Source of the DNA: Irpex lacteus
Lineage: Eukaryota > Basidiomycota > Agaricomycetes > Polyporales > Irpicaceae
Assembly (NCBI GenBank): GCA_001986395.2
Contig: MQVO02000018.1
Location: forward strand, 186,001-250,000
Length of the DNA: 64,000 bases
Reading direction: 5' to 3'
The notes below the pieces were generated by a model, which made no database searches, had not been told where the DNA came from, and saw nothing but the letters and a program-made list of their open reading frames with translations. Positions 1-12,983 of the stretch are shown piece by piece. Position numbers and translations under genes: made by a program. Position 1 is the first letter of the stretch. Each line of letters starts with the position of its first letter.

Positions 1-1235
<1,235 letters not shown>

Positions 1236-1386
1236 GCAATCGTTCTTTCTCTTTTGGATTACATGTAGCTGGTTGTATTTGTTGTCTTAAAACTAAATTC
1301 TCTTCAATCCTCAATGCATCTGTGCTCCATGTTATCCTGAGAACAACAAACACAACCGTGTACGAGCAAGTAAGTTTACTGGAAAA

Positions 1387-3479
1387 TCATTTTCGTCTGT
1401 TTCTAGAACATTCATCTCGATGGCGGCCAGAGCACCAGTCCCTACGATATGGAGAATGAGTAATTACCGAAACGTCCTACATGTCGACGTAAAACGTACA
1501 TTTCTTGGCATTCGCGACTGCAATAACGTGCTTGCCAACAACCTTTGCAGATCTTCATTCCATGGTGCGGGGAAAGTGAGCATAGGCAGTCAGGCCAGGA
1601 ACAGCCCACACGTGAGAAGCGTTCGTCTCCCAAGTTCAAGATTTGTTCACTCCAAGGCTCAGGATCCTCAATATCAGGATCAGACAGAGACAGGCCACAA
1701 GCGAACCCGAGTTCATCCCATAAAGCCGCGACGGGGATCCATATCTGGTATCGATCCTTTGGTCTTTCCTCGACGGGTGCTAGGTATTCCCGAACAGGGT
1801 ACCACACAGATTGCATGAAGACTACCACGGTATGTAGAAGGTTAAATGTAGGCTTCGAGATCTGTGATTCAAGTGCAAGTCTTGCAGCGGCCGCTTTACA
1901 TATAGTCATCAGGCGACCGATGATTGCTGTAGACAGTGTAGAGAAAGAATCTGCTTAGCAGGGTGCCTCTTTTGAGACTAAGTGCTTACTGAGGAAATCC
2001 TTGTTTGCACGTTCTTGAGTAATACGAAGGCGAAACAGCGCCTGCATAAGGGGGAGCAATTTCATGCGTACAGCTTCCTTCCAGAATGCTGTAGCCATTG
2101 CTAAAGTCATACGACCAGCTGAAGCAGCTTCGAAGAGTTCATCCCAGGTAAATCTGCACAAAGTGTCAGTTCTGAATAGAGACTGTAAAATAAGCGAGTG
2201 AATTCACGATATCACATAGAACGAAGTTTTGAGAACTTCGTATGTGAATGCCATAATGACATAACTGGCAGAGTTTTCCGAGCAGACCTGCCGCTGAAAT
2301 GCAATCGAGCAGCTAGTGCGTAGTTGGACAAGGGATGTAGGAGGCAACGATTGTAGTATTGCCGGACAGGCAACGACCATCATATGAAAAATGCTGAGAT
2401 ATCCTGCCAAGATATGGTGAAATATGTATCGGCTGCCCAGGAGATACGCCATCTTGGCAACCACTGCGCTTCGTTGGTTTGTTTTTATGACTGACTCCTC
2501 GAGGAATTGTCGCATAACGACATGATTATGATCAGGTCCGCTTCCAATGACAGGCCCCTGTTCTCCGATACCTATCGAGAGTATGCGCCAAGCTGCTTCA
2601 CAGCAGGAGAGATTGCGACTCTGTGTCCACACATACATTGCAACATGGTATGCGCGGCCATAGGTAAGCTGTTGGACCTGTTTACTAAGAGCTTTTGTCA
2701 GTAATCTGTATAGAGACGGTCCGCAAAAATATCGAACCGCTGATAGCAACTCACTAGCAGGCGTGGTGAAGTTTGATGACCGAATATGTCAGCGATAGCA
2801 TGCGTGCACACATGGTAGACCGCATTGGACCGCGACCGAGAGACGTGTCTGTCATAACACTGAGAGTCTGGTCCCTATTTGACCACAACATCATGCAGAG
2901 GCGGTTAGCCCTTTCCAGAAAAGACTTGGTAGCTTTGAGGTATCTGCGCCGAGACTCAGGCCCCTTTGTCACCATGCGGAGATACCCGCAAAGACACCCA
3001 TAAAGAACACTATGAACATTATTAAGGTATGTCTTCGAGAAACAGGTTTGAATGAGTATAGTAATCATATCGAAAAATACCGAATGACTATAACGCACCT
3101 CTTGAACACCACCATCCAAAACGTAAATGCTTTTTTCAGAGGCTATATCCATGACCAGATCTGCAAGCCCTTCGTCGTGCATTACCCACAGGTCAGCATT
3201 TGCGTGCAAGCCCTCCTGGTCCATGCAGTACCGAATGCAATGCCAGAGGGCGACGTCACGTTGTATCTCCTGTATGAGGTCAAACCGGCGCACATGGCCG
3301 CAGGCGTGACACTTCTTGAGCTGTTTGACGAGTTCTTGCAATGAATCGAGTCTATCTTCTCCTATTAGGTGGAATGCCTCCTCCATAAGGTCAGAGTCGT
3401 ATTCGCGATATTCAAGGTCCCCCAGTAACGACATTATATTGTCGTATGGCAGCCTTACTTCCGGCTCTGGTTCGACCAT
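1387..3479 (-). CDS. MYND-type zinc finger protein, paralogue A
   Basis: Intracellular protein of unknown function with a C-terminal MYND finger, a fold that usually binds proline-rich partner peptides. Exons (transcript order): 3479-3099, 3032-2755, 2684-2208, 2153-1990, 1926-1500, 1441-1387; phases 0-2-2-1-2. Starts MVEPEPEVRLPYDNIMSLL, almost the same as paralogues C, D and H. The central region carries the family motifs YHVAMYVW and CSIAFQRQVC. The finger reads CSWPDCLC, then HGMKICKGCW, YCSRECQEM and, in the last 55-nt exon, DWCSGRHRDEC. The donor of intron 3 is the weak GTGAAT. Convergent with the cellobiose dehydrogenase gene, 150 bp away. About 593 residues. Finger assignment is firm; no function can be inferred beyond it. 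Confidence 0.88.
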
Positions 3480-4272
3480 AGTTAAAGCAGGTACCTAGCA
3501 GCCTCTAACTTGATAGAATGGTTATATCAGCCAGATATGATAATTCGATCCTTTGACATACACCTACAGTCTTTAAAAAAACAGTACGCGAAAACTCTGA
3601 AGTTGCCCGTTCAACGTTGTCAACTGGCGGTAGAAGACAAGGTAATGATTGACGTTTGAACTCTGGTAGTTGGCTAAGCGCCTAGTATGAGGTACGAGTG
3701 CGTGGAGACTGGTTCTGAGCCCAGCCTAGATTCATCTGGTGTCGCAAACCGACGCATAGCCTGTCGACAATCCAAGAACATATATCCGATTCCCATCACA
3801 ATCCCAGATAGAAAGGTACACATAAAAGTCGTACAACACCAACGAGTACCGAAAGAGACTACGCAGAACCCAAAGGAAATGCAAAAGCATCACAATTAAC
3901 AACCAAATGCCTGACGAACTTGAAGAGTGACTCGCGGGGAGAGAAGTCAAAACAAGGTGCGCAGTATGATATCTAATACGAGAGCTATACATGACAGCAA
4001 GTGAAAACTGCCCTCCGATTACAATAGCTGTCGGCTACGCACAGAGTTGCGCAATGCTTTCAGAGGAGAATCCCAAGAAGGCCTCCAAGCAAGCCAAGGC
4101 CGAGGTCAGTAATGACAAAGCCAAGGTCACCGAGCAAACCACCAAGGAGAAGGCCGAGACCGGGAAGAAGGAAACCGAGGACAGTGGTCACGGTTGAGAC
4201 AACAGTGCCCAGCAGTTGACTGCGAGGCAGTACTTAGGAGCTGAAACATAGTCGAAGTGATTTGAGGTGTGC
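3480..4272. other. Intergenic, possible small Lys/Glu-rich ORF
   Basis: Upstream region of MYND gene A and downstream region of the secreted-protein gene. Its only coding-like signal is the stretch 4051-4197 on the plus strand, rich in AAG, GAG, GCC and ACC codons, listed separately. Nothing else recognised. Confidence 0.5.
3991..4197 (+). CDS. Possible small Lys/Glu/Ala-rich protein (doubtful)
   Basis: A 68-codon frame whose second half is almost entirely AAG, GAG, GCC, GTC and ACC, the codons favoured by highly expressed fungal genes; the first half looks random. It encodes repeats such as KKASKQAKAE and KEKAETGKKETE, which resemble disordered or stress-type small proteins. No family recognised, no clear upstream exon found. 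It may be a relic, a last exon of an unrecognised gene, or chance. Confidence 0.25.
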   Translation: MTASENCPPITIAVGYAQSCAMLSEENPKKASKQAKAEVSNDKAKVTEQTTKEKAETGKKETEDSGHG

Positions 4273-4888
4273 TTACCCAACTTCGACCAGGAGCGCGTGA
4301 ATTTCAATGGCAGCCGCAATGGGGTGGGCGGTCAGGAGGGAAAGAACGGCGCCCAGCGCGGTCAAAACGAGCTGTGCAGACGACAGTCGTTCAGCAAGGG
4401 ATGTTATGCAGATGTGGCAGCCATGAACTTACGCGAACAACCTGAGCGATGATTGAGGCGACTGCACCGACGGTTACAATGGCATTCGGTGCAACATTGG
4501 CAGTCACTCCGTTGTTGGCGAGAACGACGGAGGATGGTTGACCTTGCAAACCCTTGACGTCGGTGATGATGCCGTTCAAGACCGTCTTGATGTTGTTGAC
4601 AATCGGAGTCACCTTAGCGGTGGTCAGATCATTAGGACCAAGGCCCTCTGAAGATAGTGAATGGTCAGTTAAGGTTTTCTTGTGATGAAAGGCGGAAGCG
4701 CAGTACGTACGGAGCTGCTGAGTGAGCGGGGTCAGGGACTGTGTGGCGCCAGCAAAGATCTGCGGTAAGCTCTGGGGTTGAGCCTTCTTTACGAGAGCAC
4801 CCGCCTCAGCTTCGCCGGTGGGAGCAGCGAAAACGGAGACAGCGCTGAGCGCAAAGGTAGCAAAGGTAGCGATGGACTTGAATAACAT
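4273..4888 (-). CDS. Small secreted protein, 163 residues, unknown family
   Basis: Exons 4888-4711, 4647-4433, 4371-4273; introns of 63 and 61 nt with GTACGT and GTAAGT donors; the frame closes exactly at TAA. The N-terminus is a clear signal peptide (MLFKSIATFATFALSAVSVFA) with cleavage after an Ala-rich end near residue 21. The mature chain is small and amphipathic: a Gln/Thr-rich stretch (AGATQSLTPLTQQL), an Ile/Val-rich central helix-like region and a second hydrophobic run (LVLTALGAVLSLL) in exon 3 that could be a helix packing against the first. No cysteine pattern of a hydrophobin. It resembles small secreted proteins with repeated hydrophobic helices that are common in Agaricomycetes, but I cannot name a family. 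A TATAAAA box lies about 117 bp upstream of the ATG. Confidence 0.8.
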
Positions 4889-5004
4889 GGTGATGATTGT
4901 TGTGGCGGCGTAGGAAGAAACACTGAGAGGAGAGTTGGTATCCTGAGAGAGGCGGAATGCGACTGTATGTCAGGATGAGGATTGGTAGGTAAAATTTGCT
5001 CGTC

Positions 5005-5011
5005 TTTTATA
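5005..5011 (-). promoter_or_regulatory. TATA box of the small secreted protein gene
   Basis: Minus-strand TATAAAA about 117 bp before the ATG at 4888, a plausible distance for a short 5' leader. Single match by eye. Confidence 0.5.
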
Positions 5012-6894
5012 CGTTCAAACAAGACTTCCACTCCTGGCGAAGAGGCTCCGCATGCGAAAGTTGTTGGAGGTTGAGGAGTGGCCCCGCCTGTGCATGTCTT
5101 GAAAAGGCCCGACATACAAGCATTATCGCCGCATGCCGTTTCTCGAGACGCAATCAGCCTCCATGAACGATCAAAATAGAAACAGGTACTCATCAGCTCT
5201 CGCGATACGGCTGGCTGCAAAGTCTAGTTCTACTTACCTGCTCTACATGTCGTCTGGACCTGCAGATGTCGGATAAAGAAAGTGCAGCACACGCAAGTAT
5301 TACCTGCCAATTTGCAATACGAACCGTCCGAACATGGTGCTGCCATACATTATCTCCTTCCGAAGTTCGTATACCACGCTTTTGCGGCGACGACAGGCGC
5401 AGCATGCTGTAACAAAGCGCTCAGAAGTGTGTTGACGCTGTGATTGGTTACTGTGAGGAGTCTACGCGTACCCAATGGAGAAGCACAACACACCAGCGTC
5501 CACTCCTCTAAACCGCACCCGGTGGGTTCAGTAAGGGCACGAGGGGCGCGGATTAGGAGGGTTTAACGGCCATTCTTGACAAGTATGTGAACATATCAGC
5601 GAAACAAAATACAAATCGGGGTGAGGGCTCACCACAGACATTAAAATGCGAAGAACTTCTATCTGATTCGCTCCCACTCCTTAACACCTGCAGAGATTTT
5701 GGGGAAATGTTTCAATTCCTTGCCATACTGCGGTCTGGTCTGGTCTCGCCCAATGAGAGGTCGCTATACGTGATTGTGGGCCACCAATAAATTATTCAGC
5801 GACTTGATAGGTCCCGAGGCGAATCCGAGAGCCCCAGCATGCCCCATGATTCGCTCGTCAGGATATACGCAGATCCAGGAAGTGGCTTCACAGCCGCCTT
5901 CGCATCTGGTCCTTGTCAAAGTCCAGAACGGTAAACGTGCTAGGCTGTGAAAGATGTTGGAGGCTCACTTCCAGCTGCTGCGGTAGGTCTAGACGTGTGC
6001 CGTACATTATACCATGAACGGGGCCTGTAGAGACTTTCACTACAAAGTGAGGCTTCGTCGCTTCCGAACATTGTTCCTAACGCACCTAAAGCTACTTTGA
6101 CCGTTCCGGCACCTTGGCAGCGTGCGGATCGAAGCCTGAGTGTTTCCGACCGGCGAAGCTGCATGATATGATAGCAGGTCGAGAGTTGCGATAGACTGCA
6201 TCGAGAACATTGCTGGGACCCGACTCCTTGCTCGCGTTCACACCTGGAAAGACGATGGATAGTTCTGTGGGTATACAGTGGAGGCGGAGAATCAATGAAT
6301 CCCATGATTTGGTTTGGTTTGGTTTGGTTAGCATACTCTCTGAGGCCTGAGGCCTGAAGGTCTGATGGGCCACTTAAAATACTAAGGGTGGATCACGTAA
6401 ACCAGAGTTGTTCAAAAGATATATTCATGCCACATTATTAGAATTGGATGCCCTGAAAGAGGTAAAATACTTCCAACATCAGATGTGCCCACACAGCATA
6501 CTTCTTTGTTTGCTCACCAGTCTACGCCGAAGAGTATGGGATGATAACGCATCCACTTTGAAGTTCAATCCTGGGTTACATGTATATGTACTTACTCTTC
6601 TGAGTCAGGACCACTATATGTCAGTTCTAAGGGCAATGATATATGAAATGAAGCCACGCAAATCGATTCGGTGGTGGTGGCTGAGCTCAGTGAGCTGGTA
6701 GCACGAGTTCAAGAGCAAGTAGGTAAACGTCAAGGCCGTGACAAATTTCCTCCGCTGTACGTGTGACGAATGTTGTGACATGTGTCACCCATTATGTGAC
6801 GCAAGCAAGTCACCGGGCGCCTTCACAAATTTCGGACTGGAATTCATCTTGGCTTCACCTCCTTACCGTCTTGTTAAGTCAAGCCCGCTTCGAA
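5012..6894. other. Long intergenic stretch without a supported gene
   Basis: About 1.9 kb between the divergent secreted-protein and MTR4 genes. Several ORFs of 60-140 codons exist on both strands, but none has a recognisable domain, codon bias or joinable exons. Short tandem repeats lie at 6308-6360. I see no transposon ends or RNA gene. Confidence 0.6.
6308..6360. repeat. Short tandem repeats: TTTGG x4 followed by TGAGGCC x2
   Basis: TTTGG is repeated four times without error at 6308-6327, then TGAGGCC twice at 6341-6354. Simple microsatellite-like DNA about 550 bp upstream of MTR4. Confidence 0.9.
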
Positions 6895-9800
6895 ATGGAT
6901 TCCAACGACCTTTTCTCATTTCTAGACCAAGAACCCGAAGACGTGGACAACAATGATGACTCTATGGATGCCGACGCGCATGTTGAAGTGCCGAAGAAGC
7001 GTAAAGTGAATGTTGAAACCAAGAGCTCTCCAGTGAATACCGCCCAGCAAAATGGTGATGGCGAAGCAGGGCCCTCTGTTTCTAAGAAGGCTCGCATAGA
7101 GCCTCCCTCTGAACCTCTGGTCGTCGATGACGTCGAGATTGAAGCAAAACGAGAGGTAGCTGCAAGCGCAGGTTTGCAAGGCGGGGTTGAAGCTGGTGCC
7201 AAATTGGAGTTGAGGCATCAGGTAAGTCTTCACTTCTATTATAGTTTGTGTACAATGCTGAAGCTTACCAGGTGCGACACCAAGTTGCGGTTCCATCTGG
7301 TTACCCTTACATTCCCATATCTCAACATGTACCTCCAGCGAAACCAGCACGCGAATATAAGTTCACTTTGGATCCTTTCCAACAAGTTTCAGTCCATGCG
7401 ATACAACGTAACGAGAGCGTGCTTGTCTCTGCGCACACGAGTGCTGGTAAAACCGTCGTAGCCGAGTACGCCATCGCGCAGTGTTTGCAGAATAAGCAGC
7501 GTGCCATCTACACGAGTCCAATCAAGGCCAGTAGTTTAGCATGTATCATTCGTATAGTCAATATATTGAAACCATGTTCTGGATAGGCTCTGAGCAATCA
7601 AAAGTATCGTGAGATGCTCGCAGAATTTGGTGACGTCGGTCTCATGACAGGAGACGTTACAATCAATCCTTCAGCTACGTGCTTGGTCATGACGACGGAG
7701 GTAAGTAGTGCTCTGCTTGAAGCGTTCTCATTTATTTATCTATTGCAGATTCTGAGGTCTATGCTATACCGCGGCTCCGAGATCATGAGAGAAGTCGCCT
7801 GGGTCATCTTCGACGAGATTCACTACATGCGCGATAAAGAACGTGGAGTTGTCTGGGAAGAGACGATCATCCTTCTACCACATACCGTCCGCTATGTCTT
7901 CCTTTCCGCCACTATCCCCAACGCCATGCAATTCGCCGAATGGATATGCAAGTCTCACGAACAGCCATGTCATGTCGTGTATACCGACTTCCGACCGACG
8001 CCTCTACAACACTACCTCTTCCCTGCTGGTGGTGAGGGTATCTACCTTGTGGTAAACGAGAAGGGAGAGTTTCGGGAAGACAACTTTAGTAAGGCCATGG
8101 GAATGCTGCAAGCGCAGCAGGGCGACGACCCCGCGGATCCGAATAGTGGTAAGGGTCGAAGGGGGAAGTCGAAAAAAGGTGGAGAGAAGAAAGGTACATG
8201 ATTTCATCGTAAAGTCTTGACCACAGTGAATAACCTCCCTTCCCTTAGGCAATTCAGACATACAGAAAATCGTCAAGATGATTATGCTCAAGAACTACAA
8301 CCCTGTTATCGTGTTCGCGTTCAGCAAGCGCGAATGTGAAGGTCTTGCGTTATCCCTGAACAAAATGGAAGTCAACTCGACAGATGAACAGGACCTCGTG
8401 GCGAATATATTCAACAACGCCATCGAGAATCTAGCGGAGGCCGATCGTCAGCTTCCGCAGATAACCAACTTGCTCCCCCTTCTCAAGCGTGGTATCGGCA
8501 TCCATCACGGTGGTCTTTTGCCTATCCTCAAGGAAGTGATCGAGATTCTCTTCCAAGAGGGTCTTATCAAGGTCCTGTTTGCCACGGAGACGTTCTCCAT
8601 CGGTCTCAACATGCCTGCCAAGACCGTTGTCTTCACTGCCGCTCGAAAGTTCGATGGTCGCGATTTCCGTAATCTATCCTCCGGAGAGTACATCCAAATG
8701 TCAGGCCGTGCTGGTCGTCGTGGATTGGATGACCGTGGTGTTGTCATCGTCATGTGCGACGAGAAGCTCGAGCCTACGTCCGCGAAGACTATGATCAAGG
8801 GAGAGGCCGACCGACTCGATTCTGCGTTCCATCTCGGTTATAATATGGTGCTCAACCTCATGAAGGTGGAAGGGATAAGCCCGGAGTTCATGCTTGAGCG
8901 GTGTTTCTTCCAGTTTCAGAGCAGTGCTGGCGTGCCACTACTCGAAGATGGTATGTTCATCGAGCCTTATAGGAAGCCCTATGTCCTCTTACAGTCATTT
9001 TAGAGCTCCGTCGTGAGGAAGAGAAGAAAACGACAATGGTAATAGAGGATGAACCGCTCATCGCTGAGTACTACGAATATCGCCAGCAGCTCGACCAGAT
9101 GGGAGCAGACTTCCGGGAAGTCATCACCCATCCAAACTACAGTGTACCTTTCCTCCAACCTGGTCGATTGGTCAAGATCAAGCACAAAGATCTCGACTTC
9201 GGTTGGGGAGTAATCATCAATTATCAGAAGCGATTGCCGCCAAAGGTGCGCATTTAGGCTCTGTTCGCCCTTTGGTTTTCATAACATCTATTTCTTAGAA
9301 CCGTCCCATGCCCCTTGCCGAGGAACTTCCACCTCATGAGCAATACGTCGTCGATATACTGCTGAATTGTGCATCTGGGTCTAGTTTACCCAAGGACCGC
9401 TCCAACCCTGCGCCGACACCGTTTGGCATTCAACCCTGTCGTGCAGGCGAAAAAGGGGAGCCCCTAGTCGTGCCAGTGCTCTTGTCTACAGTTGAACAGC
9501 TATCGCATTTGCGAATATACCTGCCGAAGGACATTCGGCCGCTGAACGCCAGAGAGATAGTATGGAAAAGTGTGCTCGAGACACAACGACGATTCCCAGA
9601 CGGCATACCACTACTGGACCCAGTACAGAATATGCATATCACGGACGACAAGTTCAAGGCACTCGTCGAGGTAATTCTTCGTCGTTCCGGGCTGGTTGCA
9701 AATCTCATTTAAACTGACGTATGACATTAGAAAATCAAAGCCATGGAAAAGAAGATCCAAGCCAGCCCGCTCAATAAGGATCCTCGCCTATCCACTCTCT

Positions 9801-10591
9801 ACACACAGTACAAGCAGAAGCAAGATACCCTGCAGCGCATTCGTGAACTCAAGAAACAGATCCAAGCCACCCACGACGTTTTGCAAATGGAGGAGCTCAA
9901 GGCGCGCAAGCGTGTTCTGAGGCGATTGGCGTTTACGACACAAGAGGATATCGTCGACATGAAGGGGCGTGTGGCGTGCGAGATCAGCACAGGCGATGAA
10001 TTGTTGCTGACGGAGTTGATCTTCAACGGCGTATTCAACCCCCTATCACCCGAACAATGTGCCGGCTTGTTGAGCTGTTTCGTGTTCACAGAGAAGGTAA
10101 ATACGTCGCACTGGCATGGATTATAGCATGCTGACGTATCTATAGAGCGAACAAGTTACGAAACTCAAGGAGGAGTTGGCTGCGCCATTGCGGGTTATGC
10201 AAGACATGGCAAGGCGGATAGCCAAGGTCTCGCAAGAGTCAAAACTCCCCGTTGTTGAAGACGAGTACGTTCAATCGTTCAAGGTCGAGCTCATGGATGC
10301 AGTCGTACAGTGGTGTCGTGGAGCGTCGTTCACCGAGATATGCAAGGTCAGTGTGCTCCTATGGCTAGTGTTCAGATGGGTTCACGAACTGACGTTATGC
10401 GGGTGTAGCTCACGGACCAGTTCGAAGGAAGTATCATTCGAGTGTTCCGACGTCTCCAGGAACTTATCAGACAAATGAGCCAAGCAGCGAAAGTCATTGG
10501 GAACGCCGAGCTGCAGGAGAAGTTCGACAAGGCATCTGAGATGCTTGAACGACCGAACTCTGTCATCTTCTGCTCGTCGCTGTACCTATGA
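6895..10591 (+). CDS. MTR4: MTR4-type SKI2-like RNA helicase of the nuclear exosome
   Basis: ATP-dependent 3'-5' RNA helicase that feeds RNA to the nuclear exosome, alone or in the TRAMP complex. Exons 6895-7221, 7272-7526, 7587-7700, 7749-8193, 8249-8950, 9004-9245, 9299-9670, 9731-10096, 10146-10346, 10409-10591 give 1068 residues, the usual length. Residues 1-110 are acidic and disordered with a basic KKRK nuclear-import-like patch. Helicase motifs follow: AHTSAGKT (Walker A, about 165), FDEIH (Walker B), LSATIPN, and [10 protein letters not shown] (motif VI, about 535). The arch/KOW region is seen as [20 protein letters not shown], and the helical C-terminus ends FCSSLYL. Intron 2 appears to use a GC donor (AAG|GCCAGT, 7527-7586); every GT alternative breaks the frame. 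The start is the first ATG in frame with the acidic N-terminus. Confidence 0.95.
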
Positions 10592-10932
10592 TTCCATCCT
10601 GTATTGCAGATACACCATACCTCACTTCATCATTCGATAATACTAGATTCTTGTCCGTTCGCGGGACGCGTCCTTCATAGCGGGTTTCTGCAGCACACGG
10701 CGGCAGTGAATTATCAGGGCACTGAATGTTCCGACCATCACATTTCGTGAACGAAGAAGAAACTACTACGGTATCTCAAAATAAAAGTAAAAAAGCTCGT
10801 CAAAAGAAGGTAAGGGTGTCTACTCAGCAATCCAGTGCCGCTACAACTCTTGAATTCGTACTCTCATTATGTCGTTCTTATGTTGCCTCGTGAACACCCC
10901 GTCCCGCCTACGAGCCCTGACGCCAGTACCTA

Positions 10933-11852
10933 TCAGCGTCCACCGACCTGTGCTGTGTTGGGCTGATTGAACGCGTAGGGCGACTTGGCCGAGGCCCATC
11001 CGTTCGTGCTGTTGTCGTACGGCTGTGCATCGTACGTGGTGCGCATCTGTGGCTGAGGCGCGGCGGGGGCGGTGATAACAAAGTTGGGGTTGGGCGCGGA
11101 TTTGGCTCTCTCGGAGTCCTCGAGCTCTTCCTCCTCCATGAGTTGACCTCGGTAGTCAAACACGATGAAGATTCCAACTGTATCAAGGACAGGTAGGGTC
11201 AGAACTGATTCCTGAACATACGCAAATAGGTACAGCTACTGACCAATTTGGAAGATCCAGATGATTACGAAGAGGATGACGATGACAATGCGGATGACAT
11301 CGAAACCCTTCGTGCAGACCCACTTGTGGAGGCCCTTGAGCTCGCTGTCATCGTTGTTGAGACATTTGTTGATGCTCTTGTCTTCCTTGTCACCGTGGAA
11401 GAGTGTCCAGACGAAGAAGATTCCGGTGGCAATGATAAGGATAGTGTTGAAGGTGACTGTGTAGGCGTAGAAGCTGATGCTGCCGAAGCCTTTGCTCAAG
11501 GAGCCCCAGAGACTGGAAATTACGAGAAAAGCATAAGCACTAGAAAACCGACAGTTACCTGAATTAACTCACCCAACAAGTGAGACGAGGCCGAACCAGC
11601 CGAATGCGAGGGACATAATCCAGAGACTAGCTTTCTGGTTACCGCTCAAATCCAACTGACCGGTCACTGCGGTGAGAGTTGGTGATTGCCAACATGCATA
11701 AACGGTGATATGAACGTACTGTATTGGTGAACGTTGATAAATCCTCCAATACTGAACAGTAGACCTCCTGCGAGCCCAAGAAGGGCCATGCAGAAGACAC
11801 CGAACCTGACAGGCAGGCAGCAGCAGAACTTGCGAGAGCGAACGTATCCCAT
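10933..11852 (-). CDS. Four-transmembrane protein of unknown function, 246 residues
   Basis: Exons 11852-11720, 11666-11573, 11512-11244, 11177-10933; four exons, introns 53-66 nt, frame closed. Begins MGYVRSRKFCCCLPVRFG, with a CCC cluster at the cytoplasmic end that may be palmitoylated. Four hydrophobic segments: residues about 18-40, 55-76, 84-110 and 140-165. A Lys/Asp/Cys-containing loop (NKCLNNDDSELKGLHKWVC) sits between TM3 and TM4. The C-terminal 75 residues are hydrophilic, Pro/Asn/Gln-rich and acidic at the start (EEEELEDSE). The layout recalls tetraspan or MARVEL-like fungal membrane proteins, but there is no CCG tetraspanin signature in a large loop and I do not assign it. Tail-to-tail with MTR4. 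Confidence 0.82.
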
Positions 11853-12983
11853 CGCGTCAATTATTGATCAGCGAGTTGTTCTGGGGATATACGAGTTGCG
11901 AATTGACGTGAGTTTATGGTCGTCGAGAGCGTCGTGGGTTGCTCGATTACGAGTAGACGGGGCGAAAGAGAAATTCGGCACAAATGCGCGCAAAAATTCG
12001 AAAAGTGAAGGTCGAAACAGGGGCCAGCCTGGGGAAAGCATCGCTGGCGAGCGTCGAGGTTTATATATCGCGCGGGAGGAGAGCGATCAAAACACCTCCG
12101 TCGTGATGTTTCAGTTTCACAGAGTAATACCAAGTGATGGCATTGATGGCATTGATGGCGAGATGCTGGGCAGTGCACGACGCTGCCACACCCTCTCCAA
12201 ATTATTACATACCATTCTCCGTGGTAGTTCTCAAGACTTGTAGTCGAACGCTATGAGGCTCCACCGACACAGATGTAGGGTGCGCCTTGGTTCGGGGGTC
12301 CTTTACCAGCAACCGCCCACCAAAAATGTACCAGTTGAGTGTCGTGCAGCACTTTGAAGCACCGCAAGCCTGTCAAACTTTGGGACCGTTACTACCCGAT
12401 ACGTGGTCTAGTAAATCAATGAACTCATCGCAAAATACCCGCATCACCGCCTCGAGCTCGCGAGACCGGTCGACGATGTTGCGGAGAACTTGAACTTGAC
12501 AGATCACGTAAGTAAATCCATCCAAGTCATAGCGACCACGTACGTAGGCGGATAGATTGCGCTGTACTCAACAGATGGTCTGGGAAGGACGCATCCGTTG
12601 AGCAAAAGCCTACTTTGCAAGGTTGGTGTAAATATAGCTCGCGAAATGTGGGCGGCGTACAGATGATGGAACAAAGTCCAGCGCCTATGTGTGTACCTAT
12701 GAAAATCTCAGCACAGCTTTTGATGTAACATGGCTTGGCCCGCACTCGGCGAATGCGAGGAATTATTACTGTCGCACTCAGAGACTCAGACCACACATAG
12801 AGAGCAAACACATCTCAAGGTCATTCGCTCGAGCAGCCCATTCGAAACAACATAGCGATAGTAGATGTATAAAGATACATGTGGGGGTATTCTAGGTATA
12901 TATTCTTCCGATGACGGTGGTAACGATTCTCATTTTGGCAGGGTAGGGGTTGTATGTGCCGATCGAAAGAGACGCGAATAGAT
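11853..12983. other. Intergenic, no supported gene
   Basis: About 1.1 kb upstream of the four-TM gene and downstream of the amylase gene. ORFs here are under 170 codons and featureless. A GGCATTGAT direct repeat at about 12138-12158 is the only local structure. Confidence 0.6.

Noticed and set aside
5193..6373. Overlapping 70-120 codon frames in the large gap before MTR4
   Set aside because: No joinable exons, no domain, no codon bias; treated as intergenic.
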